Assembly: GCA_031267455.1 (NCBI GenBank)
Contig: JAIRZC010000209.1
Location: forward strand, 1 to 11,279
Source: Accumulibacter sp.
GTDB taxonomy: Bacteria; Pseudomonadota; Gammaproteobacteria; Burkholderiales; Rhodocyclaceae
DNA: 11,279 bases
Reading direction: 5' to 3'
A program made the position numbers and the translations under genes. Position 1 is the first letter of the stretch. Each line of letters opens with the position of its first letter. Shown here piece by piece: positions 6,565 to 11,279 of the stretch. The notes below the pieces were generated by a model. That model ran no database searches and was not told the origin of the DNA. It saw nothing but the letters and a program-made list of their open reading frames with translations.

Positions 6565-7242
6565 TCATTTCGAAAAATCCGAAGCGAGCCGTTTCGCAAG
6601 CACGTGGATCATTCCCGCCGTCGCGCCCCAGATGCAACGCTCACCGTATGGGATGGAAACAAGCGAGCGCGTAGTTCCCGGCATCGGTGTGACGCGGTGG
6701 TTTGCCAAGTCGAGAAGAAAGGCGAGCGGGGCTTCGAAAATATCAGCAACCTCGAATGCATCGGGCCGGAGATCGAAAGGTGGCCGGACGATGGCAACGA
6801 CCGGTGTTATCTGGAAGCCCGTGATCGTCCAGCGATCAGGCAGGTAGCCAATGACTTCGATCCGGTCGGCGGTGACCCCAGTTTCTTCCCACATTTCGCG
6901 GATCGCGGTATCCGCGGCGGAAACGTCCCCCGGATCAGATCGTCCGCCTGGAAAACATATCTGTCCGGGATGATCCCTCAGATGGTCGGTGCGGCGCGTC
7001 AACAGGACACGCGTCTCCTCATCGCGCAGGACGATCGGAAACATGACCGATGCGGGAACGAGATGGACGTCGTTTTCAACGCCTTGGGCGTTTTCGTCGT
7101 CCCAGCCATGCCCACCGGTTCCATCCCCGTTTCCGGGCTTTTGCAAAAGCGCCGCGCGCAAGCGTTCGAGGTCGGTCGGTGTGGAGGAAAAAAACGGCGC
7201 CACGGGAGAATTGGGCGCGTCGGAGTGAGCGGCGATTTCCAT
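6565..7242 (-). CDS. Nudix hydrolase, CoA pyrophosphatase NudL-like
   Basis: This is a predicted pyrophosphatase of the NudL/YeaB group, which cleaves CoA and related nucleotides (family knowledge). From the ATG at 7242 it has 225 residues. The UPF0035-type block VLLTRRTDHLRDHPGQICFPGG leads into the Nudix box GGRSDPGDVSAADTAIREMWEETGV (shown in two parts: GGRSDPGD, then AIREMWEETGV; about 99-123). REMWEE supplies the metal-binding glutamates; Asp replaces the first Glu of the canonical box, as it does in E. coli NudL. About 60 extra residues at the N-terminus are low-complexity and Gly/Asp-rich. A TTG at 7251 overlaps the stop of the upstream gene (TTGA) and is an alternative start; neither has a clear ribosome binding site, which suggests translational coupling. 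Confidence 0.9.
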   Translation of the reverse strand: MEIAAHSDAPNSPVAPFFSSTPTDLERLRAALLQKPGNGDGTGGHGWDDENAQGVENDVHLVPASVMFPIVLRDEETRVLLTRRTDHLRDHPGQICFPGGRSDPGDVSAADTAIREMWEETGVTADRIEVIGYLPDRWTITGFQITPVVAIVRPPFDLRPDAFEVADIFEAPLAFLLDLANHRVTPMPGTTRSLVSIPYGERCIWGATAGMIHVLAKRLASDFSK

Positions 7243-7247
7243 GGAGT

Positions 7248-7907
7248 TCAAAAACGTTTTTTCAGCGTCATCGCGCCGCCATCGCGAACCATCTCCATCC
7301 GGTTCAAGAAGCTCATCCCGAGGAGGACGAAGGGCATGTCGGTTTCATGCACGAGCGCATCGACACCGTTCAGGGTGATATCGCCGACGCGAACCGAGTC
7401 GAGCTTGATTCGCGTGGCGTAGGTGACCCCATTCGCCGTGTTCACCGCGCCCCGTTCGCCCCTGCTCGTATTGAGCGTGAGGCGGCGCGCGTCGCTCGCG
7501 CCGATGCCGATCATCGATGCGCCAGTATCAACCATGAAACGCGCCGATATCCCGTTGATGTAGCCCATCGTGAGAAAGTGACCACGCGAATCCGCTGTCA
7601 GAATCGCCGTCTGCTGAGATACCGTTGATCGCTGCGCGGCAACGTTCTGTCCGACGCGCATGACCCGTGTTCCCCCATCGAATTGAAGAGTGGCCGTGTC
7701 GCCGATGATCGAAACGACCCTGACGCCTTCGGCGGTCGAGCCGACGGCAACGATGCGCGGCGGCCCGCCATTGATCGTCAGGAGCGCTTTCCCGGGGAAT
7801 ATCCCCGCAAGCCCGACATCCGTCGCCCATGCCGGCGGCGCAAGCGCCAGGAAAAGCACCAGCTTCATTAAGGCGCTTGGCGTGCTTGGGCGGTGTTTTG
7901 TTCGCAT
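7248..7907 (-). CDS. Periplasmic retropepsin-like aspartic protease (TIGR02281-type)
   Basis: This is a single-domain clan AA aspartic protease homologue, probably exported. The start at 7907 gives 219 residues: GGGAGG lies 9 nt before this ATG, whereas the ATG at 7916 directly abuts GGAGG and could not use it. A signal peptide follows, with a basic N-terminus, then MKLVLFLALAPPAWA and a likely cut before TDV. A region of about 30-100 (GIFPGKALLTINGG, VGSTAEGVRVVSI, GGTRVMRVGQ) precedes the catalytic FMVDTGAS (Asp about 127). The second hallmark, LLGMSFLNRMEM, is near the C-terminus. Retropepsins work as dimers with one Asp per subunit. Function in the cell is unknown. Its stop overlaps or closely precedes the Nudix start, so the two probably form an operon. 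Confidence 0.88.
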   Translation of the reverse strand: MRTKHRPSTPSALMKLVLFLALAPPAWATDVGLAGIFPGKALLTINGGPPRIVAVGSTAEGVRVVSIIGDTATLQFDGGTRVMRVGQNVAAQRSTVSQQTAILTADSRGHFLTMGYINGISARFMVDTGASMIGIGASDARRLTLNTSRGERGAVNTANGVTYATRIKLDSVRVGDITLNGVDALVHETDMPFVLLGMSFLNRMEMVRDGGAMTLKKRF

Positions 7908-8185
7908 GGTTTTCATCCTCCCTGGGTACCTGTCGAGCTTTCGGGGATCGAAGCGAAAGGGAGGCGAAACCAGTTTTTCACGGATTTCAGGAAAATAGCG
8001 ACTTTATTTGCAATGAAGTCCGGAAAAAAACGAGTCGCCTTCCCGGCAATCGATTGGATCAAGCCCGGCAGGTTCCCGGAATTTTATTCCATTTATGAAG
8101 CGTCCACACCGCAAAACGAGCCGCGGGGCTGCCTCATTCATGGGCGATTCGGAAAAGGGACGAGCCACCCGGAAATCTTTCCGCC
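7908..8185. other. Intergenic region between rquA and the retropepsin gene
   Basis: These 278 nt hold the ribosome binding site of the retropepsin-like gene and a small hairpin just after the rquA stop. I saw no convincing promoter or RNA gene. A plus-strand reading frame beginning at about 8014 lacks a ribosome binding site, runs antisense into the end of rquA and looks like no known family, so I do not call it. Confidence 0.5.
8170..8183 (-). terminator. Small hairpin after rquA
   Basis: CGGAAA and TTTCCG arms around a 2-nt centre (effectively 5 bp with a 4-nt loop) begin 2 nt after the rquA stop. No U-tract follows. The structure is weak on its own and notable mainly because several other genes here also end in hairpins. 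Confidence 0.3.
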
Positions 8186-8893
8186 TCACTCCTTGTGTTC
8201 GGCAGTGACGCATTGGTAGACTCCGGCGAAAAAGGTCTCCCGGCGCCAGATATAGCGGCTGGCGTCTTTCGCGTAGTCGCTGATTTCCTTTTTCCACAGC
8301 GCCTCGGCAAAGGGTTCGAGGAAATGATTGACGAATTTGAGGATATAGCGGATCGGCTGCCACGGCTTCGGGTTGTAATAATCGACGAAAACGAGCTTCT
8401 TCCCCTTGCCGAGATGGTGGAGCATATTGTTGACGACCGCGGTTTTCTTTGCCTCCGGAACCTCATGGAGCAGGAAAAAACTGCAAATCACGTCGAATTC
8501 CTCGCCGCCGGGTGAATAAACACCTGCGTCGCCGCGAACGGCCCGTGCCCAATCCATTCCGGCGAGTTTGGCTTGGGCGTGTTCGACCTGGACGGGCGTC
8601 ACGTCGGTCACGAGAAACGTGCCTTTTGGACCAACCCTGCGCGCGACGCGCTGGACGAGTTCGCCATAGACATGCGCGACCTGCCAGACCCGCGATCCTT
8701 CCGGAACCTCGTTCAGGTAAGCGCGCATCAAACGCTGGTCGTTGAAAAACAGCAGGATACGGACGACCCAGTTGTTGTCGAGCCATCCCGCGTTCCTCGG
8801 GTTGACATAGGCCCAGTCATAGACCTCGGTCATGTACTCCGGGACGTTTTCGTAATAGGGGTCGTCGATCGGAGGAAAACACTTTTTTGGCAT
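8186..8893 (-). CDS. rquA: Rhodoquinone biosynthesis methyltransferase-like protein RquA
   Basis: RquA belongs to the class I SAM methyltransferase fold and converts ubiquinone to rhodoquinone, the low-potential quinone used for anaerobic fumarate reduction. The 235 residues carry RquA-type blocks: NVPEYMTEVYDWAYVNP (about 16-32), LDNNWVVRILL (38-48), motif I as WQVAHVYGELVQRVA (70-84), TDVTPVQVEHAQAKLAG (96-112), CSFFLLHEVPEA (137-148), KLVFVDYYNPKPWQPIRYIL (166-185), FLEPFAEALW (191-200) and the end TFFAGVYQC. Motif I lacks the glycine-rich E/DxGxGxG of ordinary methyltransferases and has Gln at its start, which I recall as typical of RquA. AAAGGA lies 8 nt before the ATG. It appears monocistronic. 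Assignment is by pattern recognition; a generic type 11 methyltransferase is the main alternative. Confidence 0.85.
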   Translation of the reverse strand: MPKKCFPPIDDPYYENVPEYMTEVYDWAYVNPRNAGWLDNNWVVRILLFFNDQRLMRAYLNEVPEGSRVWQVAHVYGELVQRVARRVGPKGTFLVTDVTPVQVEHAQAKLAGMDWARAVRGDAGVYSPGGEEFDVICSFFLLHEVPEAKKTAVVNNMLHHLGKGKKLVFVDYYNPKPWQPIRYILKFVNHFLEPFAEALWKKEISDYAKDASRYIWRRETFFAGVYQCVTAEHKE

Positions 8894-8981
8894 AACCGGT
8901 TTCCTTTGCGTGATTGCATGAATATCGTGCGCCGCAGCGGGTGGTGCTTTTTCGGTTTCAAAAAACCAAGGGAGATTTTCG

Positions 8982-8987
8982 ATTATA
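8982..8987 (-). promoter_or_regulatory. Candidate -10 box for rquA
   Basis: A perfect TATAAT is present on the minus strand about 90 nt before the rquA start. No good -35 is visible upstream of it. The rest of this 295-nt gap (8894-9188) holds a small GGTTT/AAACC hairpin near 8956-8975 and the alcohol dehydrogenase 3' stem-loop. I found no FNR-like TTGAT-N4-ATCAA site. Confidence 0.3.
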
Positions 8988-9153
8988 CGTCGAGGGGCAG
9001 CCCAAGGGGAGCCAGAGGGCCATTCGCGCGAACGCTTCTTTCCCGCGTAATATCGAACGGATGCGCGCGATAGAAGCCTGCGCGGATAAGCGGCAAGGCA
9101 CGATGTGACCGTGATCGGTTCCGATCTGTTTGTCAGAATCGCGCGGGAGGGCC

Positions 9154-9183
9154 GGCGAGGGGTGCCGGAATGCGCCCCTCGCC
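9154..9183 (-). terminator. 9-bp stem-loop after the alcohol dehydrogenase gene
   Basis: GGCGAGGGG (9154-9162) and CCCCTCGCC (9175-9183) are exact complements around a 12-nt loop, beginning 5 nt after the stop. The stem is very GC-rich, but on the minus strand it is followed by GGCCCTCCC and not by a run of T, so intrinsic termination is uncertain. Confidence 0.5.
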
Positions 9184-9188
9184 CGGCA

Positions 9189-10250
9189 TCAAATAATGAC
9201 GACCGGCTTGATGACCTCTTCGGACTTGTGATGCATCATTTCCAGCGCATCGCCAATCCTGTCGAGTCCGTTGAAAACGTGCGTGACGAGAAGGCCGGGG
9301 TCGAAGCGCTTATTCATGACGAGCGCAGCCATCCTTTCCATCCGGTCGCGCCCCCCCGGCGTCAATCCGCCGTGGATGCTCTTGTGCGCCATTCCATAGG
9401 CCCAGCCGATCCTCGGAACCGGCAGGATGTCTCCTTCGCCGAAATAGTTGATGTTTCCGATCGTCCCGCCAACCTTGACCATGTTCACAGCTTGCGCGAG
9501 AACTTCCGCCGGCCCGCCAGCGACGATGACATTGTCAGCGCCGATTCCGATCGTCGCTTTCAGCACCTGATCGACGATATCGCCGTTCTTGTAGTTGATG
9601 ATTTCAGTCGCGCCGTAATGAAGCGCGAGTTCTGAGCATTTCTTGCGACTTCCGATGGCCAAGATACGCGCCGCGCCCCGCAGAGTCGCACCGACCACGG
9701 CCATCAGTCCGACCGGCCCGATGCCGATGACTGCAACGGTCGAGCCGAAAGAAATATTGGCGAGTTCGGCGCCATGAAGACCGGTCGTCACCATATCCGG
9801 CAGCATGACCGCCTGTTCCAATGTCATTCCGTCCGGAATTAGCGCCAAATTCATATCCGCATCATTGACGTGGAAATATTCGGCAAAAGACCCGTTTTTC
9901 GTATTCGAGAACTTCCAGCCGCTCAAAGGTCCTTCGGAATGGCATGCGGGAATATTTCCGTCCTGTATCCGCGTCGAGCGCCATTCGGGCGTGATCGCGG
10001 GAACGATGACCCGATCGCCGGGCTTGAACTCCTTGACTCCCCTTCCTACCTCGACGATCCGTCCAACGGCTTCGTGCCCCAGGATCAGGTCATTCCTTTC
10101 GCCAAGCGCGCCTTCATAGACAGTATGGATATACGACGTACAGGGCGCCAGCGCCAAAGGTTCCAGCAATGCATCGAAAGGCCCGGCCGCGGGTTTGTCC
10201 GCTTCGATCCAACCAGTCGAATTGATTTTCAACATCCCGAATCCACGCAT
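9189..10250 (-). CDS. Zinc-dependent secondary alcohol dehydrogenase (T. brockii / C. beijerinckii type), probably NADP-dependent
   Basis: This enzyme interconverts secondary alcohols such as 2-propanol and ketones such as acetone. The 353 residues align almost throughout with Thermoanaerobacter brockii ADH: MRGFGMLKI, GWIEADKPAAGPFDA, GALGER, LILGHEAVG, GWKFSN, FHVNDADMNLA, GIGPVGLMAV, NYFGEGDILPVPR and LVTHVF. Zinc ligands expected for this type are present: Cys37, His59 (with Glu60) and Asp152 (PDMVTTG). NADP-type residues after the Rossmann motif GIGPVG (176-181) are Ser201, Arg202 and Tyr220. The oddity is Tyr40 in CTSYIHT, where the family has Asp (CTSDIHT). AGAGGTGA before the ATG is a strong ribosome binding site. 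The gene appears monocistronic, with a structured upstream region. Confidence 0.93.
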   Translation of the reverse strand: MRGFGMLKINSTGWIEADKPAAGPFDALLEPLALAPCTSYIHTVYEGALGERNDLILGHEAVGRIVEVGRGVKEFKPGDRVIVPAITPEWRSTRIQDGNIPACHSEGPLSGWKFSNTKNGSFAEYFHVNDADMNLALIPDGMTLEQAVMLPDMVTTGLHGAELANISFGSTVAVIGIGPVGLMAVVGATLRGAARILAIGSRKKCSELALHYGATEIINYKNGDIVDQVLKATIGIGADNVIVAGGPAEVLAQAVNMVKVGGTIGNINYFGEGDILPVPRIGWAYGMAHKSIHGGLTPGGRDRMERMAALVMNKRFDPGLLVTHVFNGLDRIGDALEMMHHKSEEVIKPVVII

Positions 10251-10307
10251 GATTCACCTCTTTTCACAAAGAATCAAAAAACAGACGGATCCCGTGCATC
10301 ACCCTCT

Positions 10308-10313
10308 ATTGTA
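10308..10313 (-). promoter_or_regulatory. Candidate -10 box for the alcohol dehydrogenase gene
   Basis: TACAAT on the minus strand matches TATAAT at five of six positions. There is no -35 hexamer at the normal distance (GC-rich instead). This fits a promoter that needs an activator, and dyad repeats lie just upstream at 10337-10376. The predicted transcript start is near 10301, with a leader of about 50 nt. Confidence 0.35.
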
Positions 10314-10336
10314 AGGAGGGCGCTGCATTCCGCCGC

Positions 10337-10376
10337 TACCGCATTGGGTCGCAATGCGGGTTCAAATTACCGCATT
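10337..10376 (-). promoter_or_regulatory. Three-part repeat: candidate operator or switchable hairpin
   Basis: CCGCATTG (10339-10346) is followed by its exact complement CAATGCGG (10352-10359) and then by CCGCATT again (10370-10376). TACCGCATT is a 9-nt direct repeat with a 31-nt period, about three helix turns. The middle arm can pair with either outer arm. It lies about 90-125 nt upstream of the alcohol dehydrogenase start and 49-88 nt after the rlmB stop. A dimeric regulator site is the likeliest reading. Confidence 0.5.
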
Positions 10377-10397
10377 TGTTATCCGATGTCCAATCGC

Positions 10398-10460
10398 AAA
10401 AAAAACCGCCCGGCACAGCGAAATTCAGTGAGAAAAAAAAGCGAGGCGCCGCCGGCGCGC
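10398..10460 (-). terminator. Intrinsic terminator overlapping the end of rlmB, with a second T-tract
   Basis: On the minus strand a GC-rich hairpin (10441-10460, core CGCC/GGCG with outer GCG/CGC) is followed at once by eight T (10440-10433). These T residues still encode the last Phe-Phe-Ser of rlmB. A second T8 tract lies at 10405-10398 after GCCGGGCGG. The first hairpin and T-run are the best intrinsic terminator in the window. Confidence 0.55.
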
Positions 10461-11177
10461 TTCGAACATACAGACACCGGCCGCGACTGAAACATTGAGG
10501 CTTTGCACCGATCCGGACATCGGAATGGCGACACAGCGATCGCATGTCTCGCGCGTCAGGCGGCGGAGACCGCCGCCTTCGGCGCCGAGCACCCATGCGA
10601 CGGCATCGGGCCATTGGGCCGCGTACAGGTTCTCTTTCGCTTGGCCGTCTGCTCCGATAACCCAAATGCCGCGCTCTTTCATTTCGCGCAATGCGCGCGC
10701 GAGATTCGTTACCGTGATATACGGCACGACATCCGCTGCGCCGCTCGCCACCTTGATTGCCACTTGCGTCAGGCCGACAGCGCGGTCCTTGGGAGCGATC
10801 ACCGCATGCGCGCCCACGCAGTCGGCAACACGCAGACATGCGCCCAGATTGTGAGGGTCCTGGATTCCATCGAGCACAAGCAAAAACGGGGGATCCTTAA
10901 GCGTATCGAGAACATCGTCGAGAAAAACAGGACGTCTGTCCGCATCCACGCGAGCGACGACTCCTTGATGGCGGGCAGTCTCACCGGTCATTCCGTCGAG
11001 CCTTCCGGCCTCAATGATAACGACGCGGCATCCGCTTTCTTCCGCTTGTTTTAAAAGATCACGGATTCGCGAATCTTTCCGCGCTGCATCGATGAAAATC
11101 TCGCGCACACTCTCTGGCTTGTAGCGAAGACGCGCAACGACGGCGTGAAATCCGTGAATGAAGCGTGAATTGGACAT
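10425..11177 (-). CDS. rlmB: 23S rRNA (guanosine(2251)-2'-O)-methyltransferase RlmB
   Basis: This SPOUT (TrmH/SpoU) enzyme methylates the 2'-O of G2251 in the 23S rRNA P-loop using SAM. The 250 residues (E. coli has 243) start MSNSRFIHGFHAVVARL, with an L30-like substrate-binding domain up to about 85. The SPOUT motifs follow: motif 1 LDGIQDPHNLGACLR (catalytic Asn110 and Arg116), motif 2 LGAEGGGLRRLTRE (197-210), and motif 3 IPMSGSVQSLNVSVAAG (about 218-234), which forms the trefoil knot. In many proteobacteria rlmB follows rnr; here at least 102 nt of non-coding sequence precede it. No clear ribosome binding site precedes the ATG. The C-terminus (RRRRLAFFSH) overlaps a terminator-like sequence. 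Confidence 0.96.
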   Translation of the reverse strand: MSNSRFIHGFHAVVARLRYKPESVREIFIDAARKDSRIRDLLKQAEESGCRVVIIEAGRLDGMTGETARHQGVVARVDADRRPVFLDDVLDTLKDPPFLLVLDGIQDPHNLGACLRVADCVGAHAVIAPKDRAVGLTQVAIKVASGAADVVPYITVTNLARALREMKERGIWVIGADGQAKENLYAAQWPDAVAWVLGAEGGGLRRLTRETCDRCVAIPMSGSVQSLNVSVAAGVCMFEARRRRLAFFSH

Positions 11178-11187
11178 CGGCTAAGGG

Positions 11188-11225
11188 GTACGAAGTTCGG
11201 AAAATGTTTCAGCCCACATTCGTAC
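11188..11225 (-). other. Stem-loop in the rlmB leader
   Basis: GTACGAA (11188-11194) and TTCGTAC (11219-11225) are exact complements around a 24-nt loop, inside which AATGT (11203-11207) and ACATT (11216-11220) can form an alternative pairing. It lies 11-48 nt before the rlmB start and next to the second hairpin at 11225-11260. No gene is encoded here. Confidence 0.45.
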
Positions 11226-11271
11226 ATGGGCAAAACGGAAGGAACAAGCTTCCTCCCATGCCGGATTATCC
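11225..11271 (-). repeat. Hairpin plus 17-bp element, copy 2 (upstream of rlmB)
   Basis: Positions 11255-11271 repeat 3711-3727 exactly. The stem-loop pairs CATGGG (11225-11230) with CCCATG (11255-11260) and AGGAA (11240-11244) with TTCCT (11250-11254), leaving a 9-nt bulge. On the minus strand GATAAT (11270-11265) could be a -10 box with the GC-rich CCGGC after it; any -35 lies past the window edge. Transcription would begin near 11259-11257, giving rlmB a leader of about 80 nt. Confidence 0.7.
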
Positions 11272-11279
11272 CCGTTTCT

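Noticed and set aside
6520..7422. Plus-strand reading frame (300 codons) opposite the Nudix gene
   Set aside because: The Nudix box and NudL blocks on the minus strand are decisive; the plus-strand translation is Arg-rich and unrecognisable.
7826..7835. Third partial copy of the repeat (CCCATGCCGG)
   Set aside because: Only 10 nt match, it lies inside the retropepsin coding sequence and has no hairpin or GATAAT, so it is a chance match.
8014..8219. Possible small plus-strand gene in the gap before rquA
   Set aside because: No ribosome binding site, no recognisable family, and about 35 bases of its end are antisense to the rquA 3' end.
10354..10375. tRNA T-arm-like GGGTTCAAATTACC
   Set aside because: No acceptor, D or anticodon arms could be built around it; it is part of the three-part repeat upstream of the alcohol dehydrogenase gene.
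11236..11249. Resemblance to the SRP RNA tetraloop region (CGGAAGGAACAAGC)
   Set aside because: The flanking SRP helix is missing and pairing here follows the CATGGG/CCCATG hairpin instead. The same GGAAGG word occurs in copy 1 in another structure.

Overview
The window looks like chromosomal DNA from a proteobacterium, most likely a betaproteobacterium. This is inferred from gene content and not from a marker gene. The evidence is fairly high GC, a gltIJKL glutamate/aspartate ABC operon, divergent pmbA and darP as in Enterobacteria, RlmB and NudL of proteobacterial type, a TIGR02281-type periplasmic retropepsin-like protein, and an RquA-type rhodoquinone methyltransferase. There are no transposases, integrases, CRISPR arrays, tRNAs or rRNAs, and no sign of recent transfer.

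Layout from left to right. Positions 1-2967 (minus strand) carry gltI-gltJ-gltK-gltL, with gltL cut by the left edge; a perfect 12-bp stem-loop separates the binding-protein gene from the permease genes. Positions 3108-5202 hold the divergent pair darP (minus, 50S assembly) and pmbA/tldE (plus, TldD/E protease partner). Positions 5337-6419 (plus) encode a TakP-like TRAP binding protein without membrane subunits beside it. Positions 6565-7907 (minus) hold a retropepsin-like protein gene coupled to a NudL-type Nudix hydrolase gene. Positions 8186-8893 (minus) hold rquA. Positions 9189-10250 (minus) encode a zinc- and probably NADP-dependent secondary alcohol dehydrogenase of the Thermoanaerobacter brockii type. 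Positions 10425-11177 (minus) hold rlmB.

The genes point to uptake of acidic amino acids (GltIJKL) and 2-oxo or other organic acids (TakP-like), and to a metabolism that can run with little oxygen: rhodoquinone supports fumarate reduction, and the secondary alcohol dehydrogenase can balance NADP(H) against ketones. DarP and RlmB both act on the 50S subunit.

No new multi-gene system is visible. The most interesting signals are non-coding: (1) an exact 17-bp element containing GATAAT, followed by a stem-loop, lies upstream of both darP and rlmB in the same orientation to the gene, and looks like a shared promoter plus 5' hairpin; (2) three-part repeats upstream of the alcohol dehydrogenase can form two mutually exclusive hairpins; (3) a strong hairpin lies between gltI and gltJ, where enterobacteria make the sRNA SroC. 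Stem-loops without U-tracts also follow several stop codons.
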